Assembly: GCA_905214715.1 (NCBI GenBank)
Contig: CAJMMT010000005.1
Span: 1 to 64,000, forward strand
Length of the DNA stretch: 64,000 nt
Reading direction: 5' to 3'
DNA from: an uncultured bacterium
GTDB taxonomy: Bacteria; Bacteroidota; Bacteroidia; Bacteroidales; Muribaculaceae
The notes beneath the pieces are model-generated. The model made no database searches. It was not told the origin of the DNA and worked only from the letters and a program-made list of their open reading frames with translations. How positions within the stretch are numbered: the first letter of the stretch is position 1; every line of letters begins with the position of its first letter. The position numbers and the translations under genes are program-made. Shown here one piece after another: positions 23,662 through 32,719 of this stretch.

Positions 23662-25212
23662 TTACCTCAACCGCTTCCTGATCTGCTCCCTGACCATATT
23701 GGTTACCATCGCTCTTGCATCTGGGCCGAGGCCTGCAATGTAGATTACCGCGAGGCTGAATACCAATGAGGTCAGGCAGAACATCACAAGCCCTATGAAC
23801 GTCTGGGGGAAATAGATATCCACCAGATATACCGGTACACTCACCACCACTGTCGAGATTGCTATGCGCGTCAACGCTCCAAGCATGTCGCGTCCCTGTC
23901 CGTGGAAACCAACCTCTTTCTTCAACAGCCAGAATCGGCCCGCCAGTGCCAGTATGTTGGTTATCAATACCACATATACCACCGAATAGGGGTTCATATC
24001 GGTCTTGAGCCATATCCACGCCATAGGCAACGCCGAGGTCAGCACGAAAAACACCATCAGCTGGAAATCCCTCACCCTTCCAGTGGCCTGTATACCGGCC
24101 ATAACCGGTCCTTTCATGCAGTCGGCAAGTAACGCTATCAACGTTATGCGTAGGTAGTTTACAGTCTCGGTGGTGATACCGGTCTTGAGCCATAGCGTCA
24201 GCACATACTCCGCACGCATAAACAGAGGAACCGATATTACCAGCAACAGATAGTAAGAAAAAAGACACCCGTTGATAATCAGCCGAAGCATGGAGGGATA
24301 CTCACCACGTGCATAACGTTTCGTAATCTGCGGGAACATCGACATTTGGAAGTTGGACGTGAAACCCATCACCACTCCGCTCACCTGGTTGGCTATTCCC
24401 TTGGCTGCGTTATACGCCACGTTGTAGAACATGTTGAGAATGATGTTCAAACCCTGCTCACGGGCAGACACCGCGAAGCTGCCGAGCATGGTCCATCCGC
24501 CATATCCAAACATTTCCTTCACAAGCGAACGGTTCCGGACCTTCCCATTATATCTCAAGTCGGGATAGTGCTTTATACTGAACCTTACATACAGGCATAT
24601 CATAACCACCGATACCGCAAGAAGCAACACCGAATAGGTTATCAGCCTGTCGGTCTTCACCACAAGAAGCAACAGCGTTACGGCAAATTTAATCAGCACC
24701 TCCAGTATGCCGTAAACGCCATAGATACCCATGTCCTCGTTGGCTACTATACTGGCGTTGAAAGGCACGCTGAGTATCATCAGTATCATACTTATCACCG
24801 AGGCCTGATAAACCCACATTCCGGCCGCTTCCCGCCCGGGTGGCAGGTTTATTTTCGTATCTAAAAGCCACAGACCCACGGTTTCGGAAAGTATAAGTAC
24901 AATCACCGCCAAAATGGCATGCACCTGCACCGATGCCGAGAATATGGCTATCTTCTTCTCTTCCGAATCCTCGCCTATGGCATACGACAGATACCTCTGC
25001 GAAGCTCCCACCATAGCCGTGTTGAGAAACTGGAACAAAGCCACGACTCCGGCTACCACATTATAGATACCGTAGTCATCGATGCCCAACGCCTCCCATA
25101 CTATACGTATGGTTACGAGGTTCACGGCTATCGATACAAGCGTGCGCAGGTATAAGTAGAGTGTGTTCTTGGCTATCCTGCGATTTTCCGAGCCATGATC
25201 TTTCTCAGCCAT
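23662..25212 (-). CDS. polysaccharide flippase-like membrane protein (MATE/Wzx type)
   Basis: A 516-residue integral membrane protein with about 12-14 hydrophobic segments, of the oligosaccharide/lipopolysaccharide flippase superfamily. It starts ENRRIAKNTLYLYLRTLVSIAVNLVTIRIVWEAL, the usual cytoplasmic and first membrane segment. It probably moves lipid-linked glycans across the inner membrane. I chose the ATG at 25212, which overlaps the stop of the upstream acetyltransferase as ATGGCTGA. The longer frame from 25311 has no membrane-protein features. The neighbouring sugar O-acetyltransferase-like gene supports a role in surface glycan synthesis. Confidence 0.82.
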   Translation of the reverse strand: MAEKDHGSENRRIAKNTLYLYLRTLVSIAVNLVTIRIVWEALGIDDYGIYNVVAGVVALFQFLNTAMVGASQRYLSYAIGEDSEEKKIAIFSASVQVHAILAVIVLILSETVGLWLLDTKINLPPGREAAGMWVYQASVISMILMILSVPFNASIVANEDMGIYGVYGILEVLIKFAVTLLLLVVKTDRLITYSVLLLAVSVVMICLYVRFSIKHYPDLRYNGKVRNRSLVKEMFGYGGWTMLGSFAVSAREQGLNIILNMFYNVAYNAAKGIANQVSGVVMGFTSNFQMSMFPQITKRYARGEYPSMLRLIINGCLFSYYLLLVISVPLFMRAEYVLTLWLKTGITTETVNYLRITLIALLADCMKGPVMAGIQATGRVRDFQLMVFFVLTSALPMAWIWLKTDMNPYSVVYVVLITNILALAGRFWLLKKEVGFHGQGRDMLGALTRIAISTVVVSVPVYLVDIYFPQTFIGLVMFCLTSLVFSLAVIYIAGLGPDARAMVTNMVREQIRKRLR

Positions 25213-25801
25213 CGCAGGTCGTTTTTTTGATGATTCTTGCGGGATTGCCCACAACCGTACACCCTGCCGGACAATCCTTGACCACCACGCTACCGGCGCC
25301 CACCGTAACATTATCGCCTATGTGTATTCCGCCTATTATGCAGACGTTAGCTCCCAACGTTACATTGTCGCCGATAGTAGGCTTGCTGTCATTGTCGCCA
25401 TCCTGCTTGTTGCCGAGCGTAGTGCATTGCCGGCACGAAAAATTCTTACCTATCTTTTTCGCCGCCAATATTGTAGCGAATGGATGAGCCAGATAGCAGC
25501 CACCTCCTATCTCGCAATCTATCGTGAAAGTCGGGGGTTCTTTGGCATACCACCTCACAAGTCTGCCTACTCTCCCGAGTCGTCTGTAAAAAAGCGTGCG
25601 GTAATAAGGCGTGTCGGTAAGCAATATGATAAGCGCTCGCATCTCTGACCGCACCTTTATGTTCCGATGCCTCTTGAACGATTCTATATCTTCCGCAATC
25701 ACATCGCGGGCGCCCGACATGGCGAAGAGCACACAGTGGGGCGCATATTTTATGGTCTGAGGTATCAGTTGCGTAAAAATCCTTATTATCTTCCTTATCA
25801 T
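25205..25801 (-). CDS. serine O-acetyltransferase-like hexapeptide-repeat acetyltransferase
   Basis: A 198-residue acetyltransferase with a C-terminal left-handed beta helix. The sequence ITIDCEIGGGCYLAHPFATILA, then NVTLGANVCIIGGIHIGDNVTVGAGSVVVKDCPAGCTVVGNPA, shows the hexapeptide repeats and the catalytic histidine. The CysE-like order is clear. Because it is directly coupled to a flippase, the acceptor may be a glycan rather than serine. This is an inference, since the CysE N-terminal domain looks shortened (about 85 residues before the first repeats). Confidence 0.75.
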   Translation of the reverse strand: MIRKIIRIFTQLIPQTIKYAPHCVLFAMSGARDVIAEDIESFKRHRNIKVRSEMRALIILLTDTPYYRTLFYRRLGRVGRLVRWYAKEPPTFTIDCEIGGGCYLAHPFATILAAKKIGKNFSCRQCTTLGNKQDGDNDSKPTIGDNVTLGANVCIIGGIHIGDNVTVGAGSVVVKDCPAGCTVVGNPARIIKKTTCDG

Positions 25802-25846
25802 GCTGGGTTGGCCGGGATGCGTTGGAATGGAATCAAAGTAAAAAAA

Positions 25847-26344
25847 TCAGAATTCTGTAAAACAGAAAGGTAGCAGGTCGGCTATGCTCTTTACCTTATA
25901 AATCTTGTCGCGACCGTAGAGAATCACTTCTATCGGTCCACTTTTCGTCTCATATTCAAGCAGAGCCTGACGACATAGTCCGCATGGACTTATAGGCTGG
26001 GGCTGAAAATACCATTCCCAGTCTTTTCCCTCAGGTTTCCCTTCCGATGTCCAGGCAGCTATGGCCAGTTTGCGGAAAGGGACGCCCGGATACCTGGCTC
26101 CGGCATAAAAACAGGCGCTCCTCTCGGCGCAAGTGCCTGATGTATATGCGGCGTTCTCCTGGTTCGAACCGCATACAATCTCCCCGTTGTCGAGCAGCAA
26201 TGCCGCACCCACATGGAATTTTGAATATTCCGCCATCGAACGGCGCGTGGCCTCCTTGGCCTCCTCCACCAGATGACGTTCAATCTCGCTGAGTTCCGAC
26301 CATTCAAGTTCCTGTATTACGGTTTCTATCTTATGTTCTTTCAT
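25847..26344 (-). CDS. cdd: cytidine deaminase
   Basis: A 165-residue zinc enzyme that deaminates cytidine and deoxycytidine to the uridine forms for pyrimidine salvage. Zinc ligands C72, C121 and C124 and the catalytic E74 appear in TSGTCAERSA and SPCGLCRQALLEY, the tetrameric three-cysteine type. The substrate segment FHVGAALLLDNGEIVCGSNQENAA is conserved. The family length is about 130-160. On the minus strand TAAATTTG (26418-26411) is a candidate -7 element about 65 bases upstream. Confidence 0.93.
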   Translation of the reverse strand: MKEHKIETVIQELEWSELSEIERHLVEEAKEATRRSMAEYSKFHVGAALLLDNGEIVCGSNQENAAYTSGTCAERSACFYAGARYPGVPFRKLAIAAWTSEGKPEGKDWEWYFQPQPISPCGLCRQALLEYETKSGPIEVILYGRDKIYKVKSIADLLPFCFTEF

Positions 26345-26442
26345 GGCTGACTACTTACAAAAAATGTTAAATGTCTTTTCATGTTGCTTCCGCAGGAATA
26401 ATGCGGACCTCAAATTTAATAAAATATCTCTATATTTGTATT

Positions 26443-27369
26443 ATGAACCGTGGTAAGATATTCGGTCGATACGACTCCGGCGCATTGGCTTACCTTATGC
26501 TTTCGCTCCTGATACTCTGCTATACTCCGGCATCGTGGGGAAAAACAGACCGTTATAAGGAATACATAGAACGCTACTCGGCGATGGCCGAGTCAGAAAT
26601 GGCGGAATTCGGGATACCGGCAAGCATAACTCTTGCCCAGGGACTGCTTGAAAGTGCCGCCGGAGCCTCTACGCTGGCCCGTGAAGGGAACAACCATTTC
26701 GGCATAAAATGCCACAATTCCTGGAACGGGGCCACGATGCTGCGCAACGATGACGCTCCCGATGAATGCTTCCGCGTATATGACGATGCAGCCAACAGTT
26801 TCCGCGACCATTCCCTCTTCCTTACACGCAAACGCTACGCATCGCTTTTTCTGCTCGACCCGACCGACTATTCCGCCTGGGCCCACGGACTGAAGAAATG
26901 CGGATACGCCACAGACCCCCATTATGCCGACCGGCTGATTGCAATCGTGGAACGATACGAACTGTACCGTTTCGATACCCCGGGTAACAAACGCCTTGAA
27001 GCAGACGTAGAGTTCATAAAAGGAGTGCTCGGGAAATCGCGGCGCGTATGCCGCTACCGTGGGTTGCACTACATCGTGGCTTCTCCGGGCGACACATATT
27101 CTTCTCTCGCCAAAGAGATGAATATCGATGCCTCAAAACTTGCCACATACAACGATTCAGACGATCCCGATGCGGAGATAAAGGCATGGGAAGAGGTATA
27201 TCTGCAACCCAAGCTCACAACTTCACCCGACGACACACGCACCGCAACTATAGGTCAGGACGAAACCATCCATTCCGTAGCTCAACGCTTCGCCATGACT
27301 GTAAAAACCATTATAGCTCTGAATCCCAAAGCCAAAGACCGCCCCGGCACCAGACTGAAGCTAAGATAA
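26443..27369 (+). CDS. exported glucosaminidase-like muramidase with LysM domains
   Basis: A 308-residue cell-wall hydrolase. A hydrophobic export segment (ALAYLMLSLLILCYTPASWG) is followed by a FlgJ/glucosaminidase domain with GIPASITLAQGLLESAAGAS (catalytic glutamate in LLES) and NNHFGIKCH. Two LysM-like peptidoglycan-binding units follow, HYIVASPGDTYSSLAKEMNID and ATIGQDETIHSVAQRFAMT. I chose the ATG at 26443. Upstream in-frame codons to 26371 add no signal-like sequence. TATATTTG at 26431-26438 ends four bases before this ATG, so the transcript could be leaderless if this element is used. No -33 match was found for it. Confidence 0.85.
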   Translation: MNRGKIFGRYDSGALAYLMLSLLILCYTPASWGKTDRYKEYIERYSAMAESEMAEFGIPASITLAQGLLESAAGASTLAREGNNHFGIKCHNSWNGATMLRNDDAPDECFRVYDDAANSFRDHSLFLTRKRYASLFLLDPTDYSAWAHGLKKCGYATDPHYADRLIAIVERYELYRFDTPGNKRLEADVEFIKGVLGKSRRVCRYRGLHYIVASPGDTYSSLAKEMNIDASKLATYNDSDDPDAEIKAWEEVYLQPKLTTSPDDTRTATIGQDETIHSVAQRFAMTVKTIIALNPKAKDRPGTRLKLR

Positions 27370-27420
27370 CCCTCTTTCCATCACCAAAAAGCAAACCCGG
27401 TACCACAATCTGACAGGAAA

Positions 27421-27446
27421 CGGGCAACCCTCTATCGGTATGCCCG
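27421..27446 (+). terminator. possible weak terminator after the LysM gene
   Basis: CGGGCA (27421-27426) pairs with TGCCCG (27441-27446), with two more possible inner pairs. No T run follows directly. Confidence 0.35.
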
Positions 27447-27502
27447 CACTTCTTATTAAAATCTTTCCTAAACAATTTTTGCAATTTTTAAACGTTATAA
27501 TC

Positions 27503-27533
27503 TTTGCTTATACATGTCTATTTTTTATCTTTG
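27503..27533 (+). promoter_or_regulatory. tRNA-Arg promoter
   Basis: TTTG at 27503-27506, a 19-bp spacer, then TATCTTTG at 27526-27533. The predicted start is near 27538, a few bases before the tRNA. Confidence 0.75.
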
Positions 27534-27541
27534 CAACAAGC

Positions 27542-27616
27542 GCCTCTGTAGTTCAACGGATAGAATAGAAGTTTCCTAAACTTTAGATAGGGGTTCGATT
27601 CCCCTCGGAGGTACCA
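27542..27616 (+). tRNA. tRNA-Arg (anticodon CCT), CCA encoded
   Basis: The acceptor arm GCCTCTG (27542-27548) pairs with CGGAGGT (27606-27612, using G-T pairs at the end and at the sixth position), then A and CCA. The anticodon loop TTCCTAA gives CCT, which reads AGG. The T arm GGGG-TTCGATT-CCCC is intact. It has its own promoter just upstream. Confidence 0.92.
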
Positions 27617-27758
27617 ACACATATCGCGGTTTCATTCTTGAAATCATATGTGAGAACCTTCTTAATTTAAATGACCGTCACCGGGAATGAAGGCTTTGGT
27701 CCCTGTATCGGTCTCATAATACTAAAAACACCGTCAAAAGCCTTTATCCCACGATATT

Positions 27759-29873
27759 ATGAAACTGAAATACCTACTGCCCGCAGCAGCTGCAGTCCTG
27801 CCCTTACTGGCATCCGGACGTCCGGCCTATCCGGGTCTGGTCAACGTTACCAACCCTGACGGCTCAGTTACCCAAATTCGTATTCATGGTGACGAAAAAT
27901 TCTCTTTCGTTACCGATGTCGACAACAATTGTATTCTGGAAAAAAACGCAAAAGGATTCTGGCAACAGGCAACTCGAAATGGCCAGCCGCTTTTGTTTAA
28001 CGACAACTCTATCACCCTTTTGCAGTCAGAGGTACCTCAGATGCCGGCGGATGTTTATGCCTCGGGCCCTCAGCGCATGGCCAGCCTCGACTCCGAAGGC
28101 CGCTCTACATTTCCAACATTAGGGGAGAACCATTTCCCGGTGGTGCTTCTCGAGTTCAGCGACACTCCGTTCTCGGTACCCGACCCTAATGAAGAATTCT
28201 CCAGACTATGTAACGAAAAAGGATACTCCGATTACGGTGGCCGAGGTTCTGTACGCGATTTCTATATGGCGAATTCCAATAATAAGTTCCTGCCTACTTT
28301 CGATGTTTACGGTCCTATTAAATTGAGCCACCCGTCAGCTTATTATGTAGCTAAAGGTTCCGACGTGTACGGCGCGGGGAAATACGGACGTTTTGGCGAA
28401 GCTCTCCAGGAAGCCATGCTTTATATCAAAAAACAAGGTATCGACTTCACCCAGTATGACCACGATCTTGATGGAGACATAGACTTCGTATATTTCTTCT
28501 ATTCGGGACACGGTCAGGCCGATAGCGGACGCGATGACTGCATATGGCCTCACCAGTCCGACTTCCACAACTCTACGATTCTTCTCGGGCTTGAACCGAT
28601 ATACTTTGAAAGCGACAACTGGACCGCTCGTTTTGGTCCATACGCCTGCTCCAACGAACTGCGAGGCAACATCCCTTCCGGTGCGAGCCAACCATACATG
28701 GACGGCATAGGCGCCTTCTGCCATGAATTCGGACATGTACTCGGTCTTCCCGACCTTTATGACGCTCCACGCCAAAGCGGCAACAGTACCGTTTACACCA
28801 AAACTCCGGGCGATTGGACCACAATGGATTCCGGTACCTATAACCTGAACTCCACCTGTCCCCCGCTGTTCAGCGCTTACGAACAGTGGGTCTGCAAATG
28901 GATCGACTATACAGACCTCTCTCTTGACGAGGAGGGAAGCCACTGCAAGCTTGAGACCCTCGGTAGCGAAAACCGCAATGCATACCGGTTAAGAATACGC
29001 CGCAACACACCAACCGAGCAGTATTTCAATGAATATTACATACTTGAAAACCGTGGCAAGGATGGTTGGGACGAAGGGTTACCTGAATCAGGAATGCTCG
29101 TATGGCGCATCAACTACAGCAATCGTGTTTGGAATAGCAATTCTGTCAATACAGGCGGAGTATCCAACGTTGAGATAATTTCTGCAAGTGAGTCTAACTA
29201 CCAGACAACATATCCCACTGCCGATGGTCTGATAGATGCCATATATCCTGGTGCCGAAGGTGAGCTTGTACCCAAGAGCGTTACCGACAAGTGGCGTTGC
29301 TTCGTTACCGGTATCACCCGCAATGAGGACACCACTATAGACTTCGATTACAACGTCATTACCGAAATGCCTGATGTCGCCACGGTACTGCACGACAATC
29401 CCACTCGTGCCGAAAACGGGAAAAGATACGTATACCTCACCTGGGATGCCCATCCGGATGCGGATTCATATTTTGTTACGGTTAAACGTCGCAATGCTTC
29501 AGGAACTGAAATTGTAGTTGATGGCTTCAATGAGAAAAACGTCGGAAACGTTACTCAATGCGAGATTCTGAACATTTCTTCCTCAGCTTTTAACCAGACA
29601 TTCACAGCCTACGTAAGAGTTAAGTCGCGCATACCGTCATCAAAGACTTCCAATATTATCACTTTCGTACCCTCCGAGTTGCCTCAGGGTAGTTCGGTTG
29701 ATGCTATCGCCACCGACAATCTGGATATCCGAGGTCTGAAAGGTGAGATAGTCGCTCCGCAAGACGCGGTCATCTTCAACATGAATGGCGTGGAAGTAGG
29801 CCGCTCAGACCTGCCCGCAGGCATATACCTCGTAAAGGTAGCCGATAAGGTCTGCAAAGTGGCAGTACGTTAA
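27759..29873 (+). CDS. secreted M6-family metalloprotease with sorting-type C-terminal tail
   Basis: A 704-residue exported zinc protease of the M6 (immune inhibitor A-like) family. The signal peptide is KYLLPAAAAVLPLLAS. The catalytic motif HEFGHVLGLPD (322-332) is a complete HExxHxxGxxD, followed by a region with the expected structural methionine in WTTMDSG. After the protease domain, about residues 540-640 form a fibronectin-like beta domain. The last 50 residues (DAVIFNMNGVEVG, then LPAGIYLVKVADK) resemble a type IX secretion sorting tail. Substrates are unknown. Extracellular or surface proteolysis is inferred. A strong terminator follows. Confidence 0.85.
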   Translation: MKLKYLLPAAAAVLPLLASGRPAYPGLVNVTNPDGSVTQIRIHGDEKFSFVTDVDNNCILEKNAKGFWQQATRNGQPLLFNDNSITLLQSEVPQMPADVYASGPQRMASLDSEGRSTFPTLGENHFPVVLLEFSDTPFSVPDPNEEFSRLCNEKGYSDYGGRGSVRDFYMANSNNKFLPTFDVYGPIKLSHPSAYYVAKGSDVYGAGKYGRFGEALQEAMLYIKKQGIDFTQYDHDLDGDIDFVYFFYSGHGQADSGRDDCIWPHQSDFHNSTILLGLEPIYFESDNWTARFGPYACSNELRGNIPSGASQPYMDGIGAFCHEFGHVLGLPDLYDAPRQSGNSTVYTKTPGDWTTMDSGTYNLNSTCPPLFSAYEQWVCKWIDYTDLSLDEEGSHCKLETLGSENRNAYRLRIRRNTPTEQYFNEYYILENRGKDGWDEGLPESGMLVWRINYSNRVWNSNSVNTGGVSNVEIISASESNYQTTYPTADGLIDAIYPGAEGELVPKSVTDKWRCFVTGITRNEDTTIDFDYNVITEMPDVATVLHDNPTRAENGKRYVYLTWDAHPDADSYFVTVKRRNASGTEIVVDGFNEKNVGNVTQCEILNISSSAFNQTFTAYVRVKSRIPSSKTSNIITFVPSELPQGSSVDAIATDNLDIRGLKGEIVAPQDAVIFNMNGVEVGRSDLPAGIYLVKVADKVCKVAVR

Positions 29874-29926
29874 TAAACTCTTGCGACTATATGAAAGAGC
29901 ATTGGCCCTTTCTCTAAATAATACAC

Positions 29927-29962
29927 AAAAGAGGCGTATCCTGACAAAGATACGCCTCTTTT
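29927..29962 (+). terminator. terminator of the M6 protease gene
   Basis: AAAAGAGGCGTATC (29927-29940) pairs perfectly with 29949-29962 around an eight-base loop, and the right arm ends in TTTT. Confidence 0.88.
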
Positions 29963-29978
29963 CATTAATTTTGCATCT

Positions 29979-31019
29979 ATGCAAGACTCTTATGATATTC
30001 ACGGCGGGGCTCAGCCACCGGCCGGATCAGACAAAGATATAGAGAAAGCTCTGCGCCCGCTGAGTTTCGATGATTTCGCAGGACAGGCCAAAATTACCGC
30101 CAACCTGCGTATCTTCGTTCAAGCCGCACGTCAACGTGGCGAAGCTCTCGACCATACCCTCCTTCACGGTCCTCCGGGCCTGGGAAAAACAACTCTCAGC
30201 AATATTGTGGCCAACGAACTCGGTGTCGGGTTCAAGGTTACATCCGGACCCGTACTCGACAAACCCGGCGACCTCGCCGGTATTCTCATGTCGCTCGAAC
30301 CGCACGATGTGCTTTTCATCGATGAGATTCACCGTCTGCACCCTATAGTGGAAGAATACCTGTATTCCGCAATGGAAGATTATCGCATAGACATTCTTCT
30401 TGACAAAGGACCGGGTGCGAAATCGGTACAGCTGACACTATCTCCCTTCACGCTCGTAGGAGCCACTACCCGAAGCGGCCTTCTTACCGCACCTCTGAGG
30501 GCACGTTTCGGCATAAACTGCCATCTGGAATATTATGATCACGAAGTTCTTAAAGGAATAGTAAAACGATCGGCTGCGCTGCTACGCACGGGAATATCGG
30601 AAGAAGCCGCTCTCGAAATAGCCTTGCGCTCCCGAGGAACACCACGTATATCCAATTCATTGCTAAGACGGGTGCGCGACTTCGCAATGGTCAAAGGAAA
30701 CGGATTCATAGACCTTGAGATAGCCAGATATGCTCTCGAAGCCTTGAACATAGACCGTTTCGGTCTGGATGAGATCGACAACCGTATCCTTACCACGATA
30801 ATAGATAAATTCAAAGGGGGCCCCGTAGGCCTCACGACAATTGCCACAGCCCTTGGTGAAGATGCCGGAACCATCGAGGAAGTCTATGAACCTTTCCTCA
30901 TAAAAGAGGGATTCCTGAAGCGAACACCGCGCGGCCGCGAAGTTACCGAACTCGCCTACCGTCACCTCGGGCGTACTCCTATGGCACGTCCCGACTCCCT
31001 CTTCGCAGATCTGGATTGA
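29979..31019 (+). CDS. ruvB: Holliday junction branch migration helicase RuvB
   Basis: A 346-residue AAA+ motor that with RuvA drives branch migration of Holliday junctions in recombinational repair. Motifs are LRPLSFDDFAGQ, Walker A GPPGLGKTT, Walker B VLFIDEIHRL, sensor LVGATTRSGLLTAPLRARFG, and the C-terminal winged helix with GGPVGLTTIATALGED and QGFLKRTPRGR-type sequence (here EGFLKRTPRGR). The length is normal. TAATTTTG (29966-29973) ends five bases before the ATG, which would give an almost leaderless mRNA, but its -33 region lies in the preceding terminator and has no TTG. Confidence 0.97.
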   Translation: MQDSYDIHGGAQPPAGSDKDIEKALRPLSFDDFAGQAKITANLRIFVQAARQRGEALDHTLLHGPPGLGKTTLSNIVANELGVGFKVTSGPVLDKPGDLAGILMSLEPHDVLFIDEIHRLHPIVEEYLYSAMEDYRIDILLDKGPGAKSVQLTLSPFTLVGATTRSGLLTAPLRARFGINCHLEYYDHEVLKGIVKRSAALLRTGISEEAALEIALRSRGTPRISNSLLRRVRDFAMVKGNGFIDLEIARYALEALNIDRFGLDEIDNRILTTIIDKFKGGPVGLTTIATALGEDAGTIEEVYEPFLIKEGFLKRTPRGREVTELAYRHLGRTPMARPDSLFADLD

Positions 31020-31049
31020 CACCGCCTCATTTCTACAGCTACACTTATC

Positions 31050-32555
31050 ATGGCCGGAATTAAAAGTTTAATGAAAGATACCGCCGTATACGGTATCAGT
31101 TCTATTGTGGGCCGCTTCCTCAACTGGCTGCTGGTACCTCTCTATGTATATATCTTCCCAGCCGAAGACTACGGAATAGTCAGCTACCTCTACAGCTTCA
31201 CCGCCGTCGCTCTGGTAGTGCTCAACTACGGCATGGAGACGGGGTTCTTCCGGTTTGCCAACAAGGAGCCCGACCCGGTAGGCGTGTACAGAACGGCTCT
31301 GACCTCGGTAGGCACCACCTCGCTACTGTTCATATTGCTGCTCACACTCTTCCTGAAACCAGTCTCCGGCACGCTGCTCATGGAGAGCCATCCGGAATAT
31401 GTATGGATGCTCGGATTTACCGTCGCACTCGACGCATTTTCAAACATTCCTTTCGCATGGCTGAGATTCAGCAACAGGGCATGGCGCTTCGCCTGGATAA
31501 AAATGCTGAACGTGGCTGTCAACATAGCACTGAACCTCTTCTTCCTTCTGCTGTGCCCCAAACTGGAAACCGCATGCCCTAATATCATCGACTGGTTCTA
31601 TACCCCTTTAGGCGGCAAATCTTTCGGTGTCGGCTGGATCTTCCTCGCCAACGTAATCTCTACCGTATGTGTACTCATGTGTCTGCTACCCGAACTGAAA
31701 GGCGTTGCCCGAGGCAAATTCAGCGCGGGTGTGCTGCGTGCTATGCTGTCATATTCCTGGCCTCTCCTTATTTTGGGTGTGGCGGGCGTATTGAGCCAGA
31801 ACATGGGGCAGATTCTTATTCCATATATTTTCAAGTCAGAGCCGGCCGCCGCCCGCACAATGGTAGGTCTCTATGGAGCTAATATCAAGATTGCCATCGT
31901 AATGGTTATGTTTGCCCAGGCATTCCGCTATGCCTACGAACCATTTATCTTCGCCCGTGCGAAATCCGATGGCGAAGACCGTCGCGGTGCATATGCCGAC
32001 GCCATGAAATACTTCCTCCTTTTCGGACTTGTCATATTCCTCGGAGTCATGTATTTCCTCCCTTTGCTCAAACATTTTATCTCGCCCTCCTACTGGTCGG
32101 GACTGGCGGTTGTTCCAATTATGATGGCTGCCGAGCTATGTTTCGGAATATACTTCAACCTCTCCCTCTGGTATAAGCTTACAGACCGCACATCGTGGGG
32201 GATGTACCTGTCGGTGCTATGTTTCGTAATAATGCTCGGGTTAAACCTTTGGCTTGTTCCGGCAATAGGAATACCGGACGGGTATCTCGGTTCGGCATGG
32301 GCTGCCCTCGGAGCCTATTTCCTGGTTATGGTTGTAAGCTGGCTGTTGGGACGCCACTACTACCCTATCCCCTATAAACTTGGAACCATGATAGGGTTCA
32401 CAATCCTTGCCGGATTATTCTGGCTGGCCGGCGATTCATTACCCGGTTATTGGCCTGTATGGCTGCTCTATTCCGGCAGAGCCATCCTCCTCATTATTTT
32501 CCTGGGGGCCATACTGTTCACCGAACCTGCTTTCCGCCGTAAACTGCTTAAATAG
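31050..32555 (+). CDS. polysaccharide flippase-like membrane protein (Wzx type)
   Basis: A 501-residue integral membrane protein with about 14 hydrophobic segments. It begins MAGIKSLMKDTAVYGISSIVGRFLNWLLVPLYVYIF, the standard start of the oligosaccharide flippase superfamily. It lies 30 bp downstream of ruvB on the same strand and is probably co-transcribed, a pairing I have seen in Bacteroidales. The likely role is translocation of a lipid-linked sugar for lipopolysaccharide or capsule. It differs clearly from the flippase at 23662, so the two are not a recent duplication. Confidence 0.85.
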   Translation: MAGIKSLMKDTAVYGISSIVGRFLNWLLVPLYVYIFPAEDYGIVSYLYSFTAVALVVLNYGMETGFFRFANKEPDPVGVYRTALTSVGTTSLLFILLLTLFLKPVSGTLLMESHPEYVWMLGFTVALDAFSNIPFAWLRFSNRAWRFAWIKMLNVAVNIALNLFFLLLCPKLETACPNIIDWFYTPLGGKSFGVGWIFLANVISTVCVLMCLLPELKGVARGKFSAGVLRAMLSYSWPLLILGVAGVLSQNMGQILIPYIFKSEPAAARTMVGLYGANIKIAIVMVMFAQAFRYAYEPFIFARAKSDGEDRRGAYADAMKYFLLFGLVIFLGVMYFLPLLKHFISPSYWSGLAVVPIMMAAELCFGIYFNLSLWYKLTDRTSWGMYLSVLCFVIMLGLNLWLVPAIGIPDGYLGSAWAALGAYFLVMVVSWLLGRHYYPIPYKLGTMIGFTILAGLFWLAGDSLPGYWPVWLLYSGRAILLIIFLGAILFTEPAFRRKLLK

Positions 32556-32570
32556 CATTTATAAGAACAA

Positions 32571-32618
32571 AGAAATAGCCCCCTTCATTGGGAATAATCA
32601 ATGAAAGGGGCTATTTCT
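32571..32618 (+). terminator. terminator after the flippase gene
   Basis: A 20-bp arm (32571-32590) pairs with 32599-32618 with a single mismatch around GGAATAAT. It lies 16 bases past the stop. Confidence 0.85.
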
Positions 32619-32653
32619 ATAAACTGATTTTTATAAACTGGTTTTTATAAAAA

Positions 32654-32684
32654 GAAAGAGTCCGGTACAAGATCGAACTCTTTC
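32654..32684 (-). terminator. terminator of the C10/LRR gene
   Basis: GAAAGAGT (32654-32661) pairs with ACTCTTTC (32677-32684). On the minus strand it is followed by TTCTTTTTATAAAAA. It lies 36 bases past the stop of the large minus-strand gene. An imperfect 14-bp tandem repeat (ATAAACTG-A/G-TTTTT) lies beside it at 32620-32648. Confidence 0.6.
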
Positions 32685-32719
32685 AATTATTTTATAAGTA
32701 GTTATTAGTCTTCCGGATA

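Noticed and set aside
27542..27760. Integration site at tRNA-Arg
   Set aside because: No partial copy of the tRNA 3' end was seen downstream and the following gene is an ordinary secreted protease. No integrase is present.
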